Assembly (NCBI RefSeq): GCF_030272615.1
Contig: NC_081409.1
Span: forward strand, 21,144,260 to 21,208,259
DNA from: Cryptomeria japonica
Lineage: Eukaryota > Streptophyta > Pinopsida > Cupressales > Cupressaceae
Reading direction: 5' to 3'
DNA length: 64,000 bases
The position numbers were made by a program, and so were the translations under genes. Below are positions 11,490 to 23,738 of this stretch, one piece after another (positions within the stretch are counted from its first letter, which is position 1; each line of letters opens with the position of its first letter). Under the pieces are notes generated by a model that worked only from the letters and a program-made list of their open reading frames with translations, searched no databases and was not told the DNA's origin.

Positions 11490-12760
11490 TCCCTGGGTGA
11501 AATTTTTCTCAAGTCCTCTTAGAGACCAACTACTTGAAATCAGCACCCTACTTTTTGATATCTTCCTCCAGCATCCATGTATCTTATAAGTCAGGAAGGT
11601 CGCGCCATTTAACTAAGTGCTCAAAATAGGTCGTGTGCCTTGTTTTCTTGACCTCCCTGCTATCCAAAATGCATTTCATCTTAGGCAGATCCTTAGGTGG
11701 TAAGTGCTTTATCCATTCTTCAAGTCTTTCTGAACAGATTCACCTGCAGTAGGACTCCTATACACTGTTAGATCAGACACATTAAATATAGGTGAAATGG
11801 CAATATCATCAGGGAGTTCAATTTTGTAAGCATTAGGACCATATTTAGCCAAAATTTTACAAGGTCCAATTCTTCTCATCATTAACTTGCTATGGCTTCC
11901 CTTGGGCAACCTGTCCTTGCTAAGATGAACCATGACCATGTCACCCACTTGGTACTACACATCTCTTCTTCTCTGATCCATTCTTGCTTTAACCTTTTGG
12001 TTGTTCTGTTGTAAGGTATCTCTGACTTGTTGATGCACCTCTTTCATAGCCTCTGCAAATTCATTAGCATGTCCACTCCTCTTGTCCAGCCCCTGTACAT
12101 CTCTCAATTCAAAAACTCCTCTTGGATGATTACCATACACAATCTCAAAAGGACTCAAACCTGTACTTCTATTTGTGGAATCATTATAGGCATACTTTGC
12201 CTAAGGTATCACCACATCCCAACTACTACCATGATCATTTTTCAAACATCTAAGAAGATTTCCCAATGACCTATTCACAACTTTAGTTTGGCCATTAGTC
12301 TGAGGGTGATAGGTTGAGATAAAAGACAAATCTGTGCCCAACCTTTTCCATGAGGTTCTCCTAAAAATTACCTACAAACTTGTTGTCCCAGTTAGATACA
12401 ATACTCAAAGGCAACCCATGGATTCTAATAATCTCTCTGAAAAACAATCCTGCAATATAGCTAGCACCAGTTGTGGTTTCACAAAGAATAAAGTGAGCCA
12501 TCTTACTGAAGCTATCTACCACAACAAACACACTATCATGATCTGTCTTTATCTTGGGTAATCCCATCACAAAGTCCATACTCAAACTTTCCCATGGTCT
12601 ACTCAGTATAGGCAAAGGTTGGCATAGTCGTGGATTGGTTGAGACCTCATTTTCTCTCTGACACACATTAAAACTCTCTACAAACTTTCTGATATCAGTC
12701 TACATCTTTAGCCAAAATTAAAATCTCCTAAAATCTTTGGCTATCTTTCCTAATCAATTC
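11490..12760 (-). pseudogene. Ty3/gypsy chromovirus integrase and chromodomain remnant
   Basis: Minus-strand frames give, in order: the end of the zinc-binding domain (SFNVCQRENE, near 12660), the integrase core (SMDFVMGLPK; VVVDSFSKMAHF), the later core (YGNHPRG), the basic C-terminal part (MRRIGPCKILAKYGPNAYK), and a chromodomain-like tail containing LVKWRDLP. Integrase would insert the cDNA; the chromodomain would steer it to particular chromatin. The usual SDRD block reads SNWD, so a catalytic Asp is replaced by Asn. The frame is broken near 11950 and between 12160 and 12360. Gag, protease and reverse transcriptase are absent. It is closely similar to the tail of the element at 25.8-26.5 kb. 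Confidence 0.85.
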
Positions 12761-12769
12761 ATCCACAAG

Positions 12770-13189
12770 CATAAATGCTAAATTTTTATGCTGACATATT
12801 GTTCAAATTGTCTCCCTTTATTTTAAATTGGAGGAACTCACCAAGGATTGAGATAAAAACAACCCTTTTTTTGGACAATATTAAGAACCAAATTCTTTAG
12901 CGACATAAAGATATTGTAACCTATCTATTTAGGTACAATTTAAAAAAAAAAAAAAATTAATTTGTCTTGCTATGTAGTTTTGAACATCTCTTTCTATAGA
13001 CCTTTGGCTAGTTGTAACATTCATTTCATTTTGAAGGCTTGTTATATTATTTGGGCAACCTTTAGTGGTATTGTTGACTCTTTTTCTTTGGTTGTATATT
13101 AGCAACATTGCTCCTTTGTAATGTACTTCTTGGTTTGTTGCAATAAAATAAATATTAGCTAAAATTTTGAGTTGGAACAATATTATTAA
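12770..13189. other. No gene recognised
   Basis: AT-rich, with a poly-A run near 12941-12955. Nothing identified. Confidence 0.5.
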
Positions 13190-13610
13190 TACATGGGCAC
13201 TAATTTGTTACCACCTTAACTTTTGTATATTTTTTAAACTAGTTTTCTAAGTATTGTCTTTAGTGGAAAATTGTATTCTTGATTTTGAAGTGAACTCCAT
13301 GATTAAATGTATTTGATTCAAAGTACTACTACTAATGGAAGGTTAACAAAATTTTGAATACATATCTCATTTAAACATCACCTAGAATTTTGTACTACAT
13401 TTTCTTAAATTGATTTGGTAGATTTTGTCAATAGAGAAAAGTTAAAGTGTTATTTATTTTGAAGGAAAATCCATGATTAAACACAATTGAATCAAATTAG
13501 TACCAATAATGAATAGGTAACCGAAATTCCAATGCTTGACCATTGTAATCATTACCTAAAATATTGTAATACATTTTTTAAAATGGTTTAATATATTTTG
13601 ACAACTATAG
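13190..13610. repeat. Second locus of diverged repeat family R1
   Basis: Two units, with key phrases at about 13257 and 13427, share the gtctttag-gaaaattg, ccatgattaaatg-atttgattcaa and catcacctagaattttgta phrases with the 2640-3700 array. Same orientation, about 10 kb away. Confidence 0.55.
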
Positions 13611-14408
13611 TCCGCTACATACTTTGTAAGGATTCATCAATGAATGCTTAAATCAATTACCTTTCGTATTCCTGACAACTATGGGAATTCACCATGGTAT
13701 CATTGAATTTAATTTTATTTGAATTTTAAATAATTTGGAATTAATTTGTGTATAATCTATGTCTTGACGTCCGTCGTTTTAACTGATGGAGATAATCTAA
13801 TTTAGAATTATAGTTGTTATTTTGAACCCCTTAACAAATTGCCCCAAACTTATCCCACTTCCTTCCAAGTAGTTGTTAGTTGTTAGTTGTTGAGATAAGC
13901 ACGGGAAATGTAATTTGCACATTATGGTGTTGCATGGAAAGGCAAATCTTAAGTCATTTTTAGTCATCTAATCAATTAATATTGATCTAAACTAATTCAT
14001 ACTAAAAATCTACTTAAGAAAATCAATACAACATTACTATCACATTCTCATAGGATTATATGAATAAAATTAGAACATACTAGCATATTGTAAGATTATT
14101 TTTTTAATTTATAATCAAAACTACCAACATCAAATTTGATAAGTGTCAAAACTTGCCAACATCAACTTTGATCATAAAACATATGTTAACTTCAAAATAC
14201 TCACATTTCAATTACTATCACAATTAATTAATCTATAATTAAGTTCTTGTTAATATACAATTTATCGTGTTGGTGTGTTTTTTAACACATCATAAGGAAT
14301 CTTCAATTAAAAATAATTTGGACACCACTTTTAGCTGGTTTTAGGTCATGGATTTGTAATACCGTTTGATAGTTTCTTGTATTGTCCATTTGACAATTTC
14401 TTGTATTT
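13611..14408. other. No gene recognised
   Basis: AT-rich, no supported feature. Confidence 0.5.
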
Positions 14409-14739
14409 TATATCCTATAAACTAGGTGCATAATATGGAGGTTATGTGTAAGATTCTTATAGATATTCAATTACCTTTGAATGACTAGTTAGTGATACTT
14501 CTATTAAAAACTTGCTATGCAAGTATATTGTATTCTTTTGTTTCTTTCTAAATAATAAATTGGGTATCTTTGGAGTGTGCTATTTTTCTTTTGAAAGGAT
14601 TTTCCCCATGTAAATCATTGGTTTTGGTATGGATGGCATTTGTTATATCCTATAAATTAGGTGCATGAGATGGAGGTTATGTGTAAGAGTCTTATAGGTA
14701 TTCAATTACCTTTGGATGTTTAGTTAGTGATACTTCTAA
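14409..14739. repeat. Direct repeat pair of about 95 bp
   Basis: Segments at about 14409-14504 and 14647-14739 both run from atatcctataaa-tagg through ggaggttatgtgtaag and tattcaattacctttg to ttagtgatacttct. The copies are about 238 bp apart with several substitutions. Confidence 0.7.
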
Positions 14740-15403
14740 AACCCGATAAAAAATTAACCCGACACTTGCTTAACACATTTTACCCTATACTATTCTAGCA
14801 CATAAATTCATCAAATCATGAATGTTGATAACAATAATGTCAATATCATTAAGAAGAATATAATATTAAAATAATAGTATAAGATTGTAGCGTCATAAAT
14901 TGTTCACCCTTAATTGGGTGGTACAATTTCATGCTTAGGTTAGCACCTGCCTTAGTGTGTTGCATTTTGTATTTTAAATTCCTCTTAAGCATTTAGTTAA
15001 TCAATTTAATTAAATCTAAAATCCTCTTTTATCACTTCACACATCATAAAAATGGGCCCTTAACTATAAGTGCACCCCTCTTTATTTTATCTTTTTAATT
15101 AATTCATTCATCAAAGCCCTAATTATGTCATATTTTGACCTTCAAGGCCTAATTTCATATATCCAAACATCTTGCATCATCGCATCGAGTTGGGGATCGC
15201 CTTATAGTCACGATACCTTACATCCCTAAAAATTTGGAAAAAATTTGGTCAGACCAATGTGGTTCACATCGGCCCCTACTTTTTCTCCTCAAATTTTAGG
15301 ATCATGTTTTGGAAATATTATAATATTTAAAATCAACTTCGTGTAAAATTATATGATTTCTAGGTTGGCCTATGATCAAAAACAAAGTTAGGGTTTTATA
15401 CAT
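14740..15403. other. No gene recognised
   Basis: AT-rich, nothing identified. Confidence 0.5.
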
Positions 15404-15519
15404 ATAACCTTTCCTTTCCTCATTTGAAAGATCAAACAACTCTAGCAATTGAAGGAGCCTCATAACCTTTCCTTTCCTCATTTGAAAGATCTGACAACTC
15501 TAGCAATTGAAGGAGCCTC
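15404..15519. repeat. 58-bp tandem duplication
   Basis: Unit 15404-15461 is repeated at 15462-15519, differing at only a couple of adjacent bases (atcaaacaac versus atctgacaac). This is a recent duplication. Confidence 0.9.
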
Positions 15520-15614
15520 TTATGAAGTAAAAATGAAATTTTATGTGAAGTATTCAATTAGAAAATCAAGCTTCTTATCAAGTTTACATCAACCATTTTC
15601 TATTGAACACTAGA

Positions 15615-18005
15615 TGTCACTGAGAGGGGGGGTTGAATTAGTGATTTCCAAACTTTAACCCTTTTCAAGCCTATGTGTGTAAGCCAATTAATAGATATAG
15701 TGTAAAACAAACATACCAGTTAGACGGGAGAATGACACAAATGCAACCACAAATAAAAGGGATGCCACATAATACCATATGTATGAGGAAAACCCAAGAT
15801 GGGAAAAATCTCAGTGAGAAATGTTGTTGAAGACTACTGCTCTAATCCAGCCTCACAATGAAACATTCGGTTACAACATTTAGGGAACCAACCCAAGGAG
15901 TACCACTCCTACTTTAGGGCACCAACCCAAGGAGCACCGAGCTCCAACTCAGTGATCTGCAATAAACATATATTAGATACAAAAGTAATATCTCTGTTAC
16001 AAAAGAACTTTGTAACTCTTATGCAAATCTCTCCATCGGTTCTCCTCTCTTCAATCCTATGTCAATTCTCTACTCACCTTCTCACTCTAGCAACCTTATC
16101 TCCTATTGAAACTAGCTCTATGTTGCAACCATACTAGTTCAACATCTTCTCTTTGTTGGTTTTGCTTCCTCTCTATCACATTGTTTCTAGACACCACCGG
16201 TCTTCTTCACTTTGTCAATTGTCTGCTATCTAATCACTGTCGATTCTCATCTTACCGGTTCTTCACTGCAATCTTCTAGGTCGGTTCAATCACCACCGAT
16301 GCACTCCTCTGTCAAGCTTAATGGAAGACTACCGGTTAACTCACTCATGTCAGTTGAACTCTTCTAACCGATTCTCTCTCTCACACTCAGTCTCTTCTCT
16401 GATTGTCATTGAGCACTTGACTGATTGGATTTCTTTACTATCCTTCCTCTCTCATGCATCAACACCAACTACATCTTTGGCTCGCACTCTTATAGCTTGA
16501 TTTTCCTGCCTAAACTTGAGTTTAAAAACTTACATGCTAGGGTTTCCACCATGCACTGAATCTGCATGCGATCTAATCTCTGATCATCGTGACATGTCAT
16601 ATCCAATATGATATCATGTCCTTGATAAATGTTAGACACTCAATCAATGAGCATCACCCAACTGTTTACCTTGTGAACCACGTCTTCTCTCTTTTTGTCG
16701 TTTATAGCCTGATTTTTGGCCTTTTTTTCAGATCAATCACGTGTGTGATGTGGTTTCCTTCATCATCTTTGATCTGCAAGATCAGTTTATATTGGATATC
16801 TTTTATTTCCTTGATATCAAGCCACAATCCTCTACCTTCATTCCTCAAGCTTCACAGTCGTCATAAAAGTTGGACCAGATGCCAACAACTTTACCGACTC
16901 ACTACAGCGACCTGTGCATGCGTGCCACTTCACCTCCACGTGGTTCCTTTATTGGCATCTACCTTTGCTAGGTTGGTTATGTCAGTTTGGATAGGATCAT
17001 TGACCAACCACACACCCGGGTTCATCTACTAGTTCACAAACCCTATTGGTTATACCCTAACTGGTCTGCCTTCAACCTTGCACTTTGCTTCTCTTTCGAT
17101 GGAGTACCTAACTAAAACGGTTAGCACACATGCCAACCTACCTCATGCACATTTTCATTAGATGGGAGCCTTTTGCATCTATACTTTTCTAGCATTACCG
17201 GCGGATATACTTACTGGTAAACACCTTGATGACATCGTGTCATCAGCCTTCACCAATCTCCATATGTCTTCTTCTACACAAACTTGCCTTCTTCATCTAT
17301 AGACCAGTTCTCCTATCAATAAGTTTGTCATAGTGACAAACATATCCTTCAATCTTTGTACCAAAAACTCATCATTGTCTACGCAGCTAATCTAGTGCAT
17401 ATCCCTGATCTCATGCACCTAAGGCAACCTAGTGTTTCACCAATTGATCTAGTGTGAGCTTTCAAACACTTGCCTTTAACTCTTTTACCTTATCTCCGAG
17501 AACTATGATGCATTCCATGCATAATAGGAGATAAGCTCCACTTACCGGTGGGAGTGAATCCTTGTCATCTTCATCCTGCAATGCACCAATGTAGCTTCCC
17601 TATTTGATCAGCATATCTTCAAACAGGCATATGTGAACCGGTTGGGCACATTCACTATCAGTCATCTCTTCAAATGGTGAATACATCTTTATCTGGTGGG
17701 AATACTGCAATTTTACATCCACACAACACACTGGTGGCCTACCCATACTTCACCTCTGGTGTTGATGTGATTTTGGTAGCATTCTCCCTCTTCATTACAA
17801 TCAATAGCCCAACATATTTCCCTCTTACAGATGTCATCATTTACCAATTATTATATCATACCGGTCTTATATCCATATATTTAACACAAGTCAAACACTA
17901 ACTTGTGTACTGGTGACTCCAATGGGAATTGTGTTGAATGACACACTCTTCCTTACCGGATAACATCCTATAGCAGTTGACATCAATGACAACACAAATC
18001 CAACA
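15615..18005 (-). mobile_element. Probable solo LTR of a Ty1/copia-type element
   Basis: On the minus strand the block starts TGTTGGATTTGTGTTGTCA at 18005 and ends CCCCTCTCAGTGACA at 15615. The complete copia element at 43041 has LTRs that likewise start TGTTGG, continue GTCATTGATGTCAACA and end with a C-run, CTCAGTTG and ACA. Both are studded with CCGGT/ACCGG motifs. No primer site or coding region adjoins, so it is most simply a solo LTR of about 2.39 kb. The flanking 5-mers (CTAGA and TTTTC) do not match, which argues for recombination between elements or mis-set ends. The 147-codon frame at 16589 within it is not credible as a gene. Confidence 0.6.
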
Positions 18006-19078
18006 TTTTCATCATCAATTGAAGCTTTGATGATATTGAATAATAATAGGAAATCACCAACTATTGAATGGCTCGTACCTCTCCCTTAGGGTTTGGTATG
18101 ATTTCATGTTATTTTTGTCTTTGTATGAGTTTAACAATACTTATTTTTAGATCTACATTTTTGCTTTGGATCCACTTTTATATTTGTGATTTGAAGCATT
18201 CTCATTTACATCATGTTCATTTAGGATTGTATGCTCATATCATAGGATAGAACTCTTATTCTTACATTTTAGCACATTTAGGATCTTATACACACATAAG
18301 GTTCTTGCACATATTTTTTTAATACATTATTTGCTATTGTGGAGGTAAAAATCACCAAAACAAGGGGTTTGAATAAGGTAAAACACTATATAGCCACCCA
18401 AACACCATTTTCAGGTTGCAGGTGCAGGTACAGGAATCTGATGGAGGCACGATCTTTCAGAAAGACAAAACTCACAAGTGCAGTCCCAGATCCAAAAACA
18501 TGCCCCAAAACACTAGGACCAAGGTGCCTAGCACCCTAGTCCTCATCATTTTTCTAGAATTTTTAACAGTTCAACTTGCAAGGATCTTAATCTATAGTTT
18601 TTTAGGATTCTATCTCAGTGCGGTATTAGGTACCAAGGCACCTAGCACCCTAGTCCTGCTCAGTCAGGCTCAAATTTTGGTGACAAGTGCACGTCTAAGT
18701 TTAATTTCTTGTTCTATACTGTGTATTTTAGTGTCAGATCTAGATTTTTATGTATTTCAATTTACATATGCACTTTTAGTCATCTCCCTAGCTTACTTTA
18801 TCATATGATTACATTTTACACATCTCCTCTTCATAGAAGCAAACAAATATAAACCCTAAAGATATTCCTTGACTCTCTCTTACAAGAAGTAGTCAAAGTT
18901 AATCATCTCCTTAGGCTCTTTTGTATTCCAATGTGTTCATGAGAGTGGGATTAGGTCTTAGTTTACTAGATTCCATTTTCATCCTACACAAAGATCAATC
19001 ATTTGGAAGTGTGACTAAATTAACTTGACCTAAATTGCAAGAACCTAGTCCCAAAGAGGAAAGATTAAACTATGGAAT
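18006..19078. other. No gene recognised; contains a short repeated phrase
   Basis: The phrase accaagg-gcctagcaccctagtcct occurs at about 18508-18542 and 18632-18657. Such sequence resembles retroelement non-coding DNA but no ends were found. Confidence 0.4.
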
Positions 19079-20075
19079 TCATGTTGAATAAATATTTACA
19101 ATTAAGTGTTTGGTATAAGGATGCGACTCTTTAAGTCTAGTGATATTATCAAATATAGAAAGGGAAATGAAGCCACTTAAACTATTGGAGTTGAGCCAAA
19201 GGCTTCTTATGTTAACAAGATTTGAAATTGTAGATATAATCATATCATTTGGTTCATTGGAATAAAGGTGAAGAATAATGAGGCAATAAAGTATGTCCAA
19301 TGAAGGTGGGATTACCCCAGTTGACATGTTGTAGGATAGCTAGACCAATTCAACAAGTTTAGAGAGATTGAACATGGAGAGAGGAATCTCAACTTCAATA
19401 GAGGTATCATACAGATCAAGTCACTTCAAGGATGACACATTCCCTATAGCAGATGGAATCTTACCATCAATTTTGGTATCTAAGAGAATAAGATCCTTCA
19501 AGGATAATATATTCCCTATAGCATCTGGAATCTCACCTTTGATAGAAGTATCATACATATAAAGATTATCCAAGTATAACACATTCCCTATAGAAAATGG
19601 CATCTCACCTTCAATTTTGATATTTGAGAGAAGAAGATCCTTCAAAGATGACATATTCCCTATAGCAGTTGGAATCTCACCTTCAATTTTGGTCACTAAT
19701 AGATCAAGATTTTGCAAAGACAACAAATTCCCTATGGAATTTGGAATCTTACCTTCAATTCTTGTTTGTGAATCTTGTACATTTAAAAGAAAAAAATATA
19801 GTCATGCATAAAGTAGAAACATCATTTCAATTCTTCTTTATGGAATTTCAAGAATTTTATCCTAATATCATTCCATCTCCATGCATCTCAAAGGTATGAA
19901 CATGATAAACAATCTCCACTATTAGTTGACATGAGTTTTCCCTAGTCCATGAAGAATTGATATTGTTGCTTTTGATTTTAGGAATGTATACTTGCCAATC
20001 AACATTTTGGTAATTAACGGTGTGATGCAAAATTTTGATTGAAAAAAATAGCACTGTTGAAACAAAAGTAATCAT
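19079..20075 (-). pseudogene. LRR receptor-like protein gene fragment, broken
   Basis: Minus-strand frames give, from 20075 downward, a Met with a hydrophobic leader-like start (MITFVSTVLFF). A segment SSWTRENSC follows that recalls the N-terminal cap of plant LRR receptor-like proteins. Then come about five tandem 24-residue LRRs of plant extracellular type (pattern IPxxIGNxxSLKxLxLxxTKIxGE) at 19360-19770, and more divergent LRRs to 19079 (LWLNSNSLSGFIS). Family members sit in the plasma membrane and perceive peptides or pathogen molecules. Several frameshifts and stops separate the parts (20075-19857, 19811-19421, 19327-19079), and no transmembrane or kinase segment follows. This is a truncated pseudogene. 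Confidence 0.75.
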
Positions 20076-20392
20076 ATCTAATATGCACCATTCATTATCC
20101 TAGTTTAGACCCACAAATGCATAAATGACATAGGCCACTTCTATGCGTGTGTATATGAACCAAACACTTTAAAATTATAGGTTGATGGTTTCATCCATTT
20201 TTGACCATTATGATTCAATTAGATTGTAATTTATTCCACATTACAAGCTACGTTAGTGTATTTAAGCACTAGGGTATGTGCAAGATCATGGGGGGCCAAA
20301 AAGTGGCAATGGAGAAAAAAATGCATTTTAAACCTTTCCAAACACGCCAAAATCCACTTTGACTTTTTGTTTGGGTCGGCCAAAAATTTGAA

Positions 20393-20449
20393 TTTGGTTT
20401 GGTAATACCAAACCAAATCGGATATCTATTAGTATTAGATATCCAATTT
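20393..20449. repeat. Two adjoining palindromes
   Basis: TTTGGTTTGGTA (20393-20404) pairs perfectly with TACCAAACCAAA (20406-20417) around one base. Directly after, aaatcGGATATCTA and TAGATATCCaattt (20415-20449) pair with one mismatch around a 7-nt loop. Confidence 0.75.
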
Positions 20450-20729
20450 GTGATGTCAATATTATGATGTCATACTTTTTCAAATCGGATATCCATTTTT
20501 CTCAACATAAAAAATATAGTTTAGTAAAATGGGCATAAGTTTTAGGTTTCTTATCGAAATTTTGATTTTTTAGAGGTGTTGGAAAGGTAATTCAGAGACA
20601 TATAAAATGGATGAGGTAGTTTGATGATATTATAGACTAGAAATTAATTATAATCATTTGAATTTAGTCCTTCAATTAAAAAACTTTAAATACTCATAAA
20701 TTTTGCATACAAAGTCTCATTTTTTTGTA

Positions 20730-21390
20730 TCACTTGTCTATCTATACTTATATAATATATTTTATATATCTCTTTCTTTTCTACTTATGTCACTTATTTT
20801 CTCATCCCATCTACATAAATAATTTTCCATATTACATCGATCTCTGCATATATCTCCATCTTTCTATTCCTATCTCTCCCTCTCCCACTCCTTCATTGTC
20901 ACTCCTTATTTCTATATTTCAATCTAATAATCTCTCTTCTCTCTATTTATCTCCCTCCTCTACGTTATCCTACCTATACTTATATATTACTTGTCTCTGT
21001 CACCTCCTTTCTCTCCCTATCTTTTCCCCTCTATCTCTATATCCCTATAGATCTATCTTCATGTATATTTATATCTCATTATCTCTAAATCTCACTTATT
21101 CACTCCATCTCTCCCTCCATTTGTCTTACTCTCTCCATCACTTTCTATCCATATCTATCTCTATCTCCATCTTCACATCTCCATCTCTTTCCCTATCAAT
21201 CTCTATCTCCATCTTCACATCTCCATCTCTTTCCCTATCAATCTCTCTTTTTATATGTTCCTCTATCTTTATATATCTTCCTCTATACATGATTAATCTA
21301 CTTCTATGTCTCTTCCTCTATAACCCTCTTGAAGTATCTTTCCCTTTCTCTACCTTTATCTCTTTATTTAATCATTTACTTCTATGTCTT
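20730..21390. repeat. Polypyrimidine low-complexity tract (TCTATC-like)
   Basis: About 660 bp of C/T-rich sequence with variants of tctatctcc and an exact 42-bp tandem duplication at 21161-21244. It produces a 225-codon frame of Ser, Leu, Ile and Tyr that I reject as a gene. The chromovirus 5' LTR homology stops at its right edge. Confidence 0.85.
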
Positions 21391-22774
21391 AGACATGTTT
21401 GAAAATTCGTATGTGATGACTTGGAATAGGTCTTATAGGTTGGAGAGACCAAAAGTGCAAAAATCACAAAGTTGCAAAAAGTTGTCATGACAACTTTTGA
21501 AAGTTGTCATGACAACTTTTGTCCTGAATTGGTTAGCGCTGGAGTTAGGGTTTGTTCAATGCCCTAGGAGGACTCCACACATGGGAAATCTCTAAATACC
21601 CTCTCTTTCTCATTTGCCAATGTTAGAGAAGTGTGTGATGTAAGTTCAACAATTGAAACTACTCATTTTCAGTCTTGTTGACAACATTTTGGTTTGATTT
21701 CACTCATTTTGCAATTGAATATGGATTGAATCCATTGATTCAGAAATGGATTGAGTTAATCTTATGTGTTATTGTGTTGTTGGTTCAATTTAGAGTTTTG
21801 TAAATACTGTTCATTGGTGTTTTCTTGCTTAAGTTTGCAAGCAGCCAGTTTTGGCTTGTATATAGCAGTTTTCTAGTAAATATGATTGCCCCATGAGTTT
21901 CAAACGTGCTGAAATCATGGATAGTTGGGACATGATAGGAAACCACCTATACATTCTACATATGCAGGTTCAAGTTCTGGAGAAGAGTTTAAGTATGACT
22001 GTCACCTTGTTCTAGACGAGTCCACGAGCAACCAGGCTAGAGGAAATAAGGTGAAAATGAAGTGCTAAGTGCAGGGGTGTGTGCCAAATCACCATTTCAG
22101 AGTTTGGAGGGGTCCATGGAGTTGGGACAGAGTTTTCCATGCAAGGAGGAGATTTTACAAAGCTATTTGATGCCAAAACCCCAACTTGTTCATTCACTGC
22201 TCGTTAAAGGCCTCGTAAACCATTCAAAACCCTCATTTTTGGGTTAGTACATTGTACGGTGAAACCAGGGGCCAAAACCAAAAAAATCCTTTAGTGCTAG
22301 GTGTATCTTTGAAGAAAATCCAAACTTATTTTGGGGTTTTTTGCATCATTTTCCTTCAAGCCCTAGAAAACCGGATTTGGAGGCCTAATCGGGGCTCATT
22401 CCTTGTAGCCCTTTTCTAGGCAAGATTTTGAAATCGGTAAGAAACCTAATGATTGCAAACAACTAATGGACCCTAAATGCATTCAAAACATGTTAGAAGA
22501 TACCTGCACACCTCTACATCATCCCACAATAGCAGTCAGTCAGTTTGACAAGTTGAAGCCAAGAGGCCAGAATTGAGCACCTGAGGAGCATTGTGAATTG
22601 ATAGGGTTCCTAACCAAAACACCAAAAGAAAACACCTTAGAATGGTCAAGAATAAAGCCCTAGAAGATATTGAGAAGGAATTGGAGGTATAGAGTGCAAC
22701 TAGGCCTGGTAAGTTGGTGGAATTGAGCAACACCAACTAGGTGAAGTGTTGAGCAGGCTTGGTAAACCCCATCA
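21387..22774 (+). mobile_element. 5' LTR of the chromovirus, left end missing
   Basis: Matches 26797-28139 along its length with many substitutions. Ends CCCCATCA three bases before the primer site. It carries two tandem copies of the self-complementary AAAAGTTGTCATGACAACTT-type palindrome (21477-21520), where the 3' LTR has one. The TATA-like site of the 3' LTR reads CTAAATA here. Confidence 0.8.
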
Positions 22775-22777
22775 AAT

Positions 22778-22790
22778 TGGTATCAAAGCC
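22778..22790 (+). other. Primer-binding site, tRNA-Met type
   Basis: TGGTATCAAAGCC lies three bases after the LTR end. It differs by one base from the usual plant TGGTATCAGAGCC, complementary to the 3' end of initiator tRNA-Met. Confidence 0.8.
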
Positions 22791-22812
22791 TATAAGATTT
22801 GGGTGAAAAGAG

Positions 22813-23738
22813 TTGATGTCCTCAGTGGAATATGTAAGAGACAAAATCATGGTGACCAATGCAGAGTTGGCAAGGAAAGTGGATGATCAGGAGGAAGAGA
22901 ATAGACTCCTGAAAGAGAAATTGATTGAATTGGAGAGTAAGCTTGGTGCAATTGAAACTAAGGCTGATGAAGTGTTGGTAAAGGTTGAAGGAGCAGAAGG
23001 GAAGGGTAAAGAAGTGTTAGAGATAGACAAAGTGCCTGAACCAGATCTTGTCCTAGAGAAAGAACCTTTCCTAAAGGTGTTGAAAGCCTTGAGTGGTAAA
23101 TCACTAGAAGGATTGCCATTGTTCATTGGTAAGATGGAGGCAGAAGTGGTCATAGAATGGATAGAACATATGGAGAGCCACTTTGAATATGAAGGTATAA
23201 TTGAAGCCCAGAGAGTCATGGTAGACAAGTCCAGGATGAGAGGAGTTGCTCTCACATGGTGTCAATTTGTAAAAGATGAGAGGAAGAAAATGGATGAAGC
23301 ACCCATCTCTTCTTGGAAAGGGTGCTAGTAAAAATTAAAGAAGTCTACCTCCCTGATGACTATGAAGTGCAAATTCATAGGAAGAGACAAAATTTAAGAC
23401 AAAAAGACCTTGATGTTAGTAGCTACACAGAGGAGTTTCACAAACTTAGCCTTAGATCTCATGTGGTGGAAGAAGAGAGTCTCAAGGTTGCTAGGTACCT
23501 AAATGGTCTACGGTGGAACATCCAAGAAGAAATCAGCCTAATGAGCCCAAAAATAGTCCATCAAACCTTTCAACTTGCCCTTAAGGTGGAGGAAAAACTG
23601 AAAAGAAAACATGACTCAAGCAGCAATAGAGGCCATAGGGGAGGCTTTGGAGGAAGAAGTATTGAACAAAGAACACAAGGTGAGTCGAAACTCATAGAGC
23701 AGCAAGAGAGTGGCACTAGTAGAGGAGGATTCAACTAA
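22813..23738 (+). pseudogene. gag: Chromovirus gag, frameshifted
   Basis: First frame 22813-23328: a predicted coiled coil (residues about 15-60, rich in Glu, Lys and Leu heptads) followed by the start of the retrotransposon gag domain (PLFIGK, VIEWIEHMESHFEYE). The rest continues in another frame at 23313-23738 (LPDDYEVQIHRKRQNLRQ, SYTEEFHKLSLRS), then an RG-rich stretch. A zinc knuckle follows at 23814-23860 (CNQLGHPAYRCPE), but the first Cys codon of the knuckle is TGA (23817-23819). Gag would form the virus-like particle and bind RNA. Confidence 0.85.

Noticed and set aside
16589..17032. 147-codon plus-strand frame
   Set aside because: It lies inside the probable solo LTR, has no domain, and other frames there are similar in length.
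20725..21402. 225-codon open frame
   Set aside because: It is a translation of a C/T-rich low-complexity tract, giving only Ser, Leu, Ile, Tyr and Pro runs.
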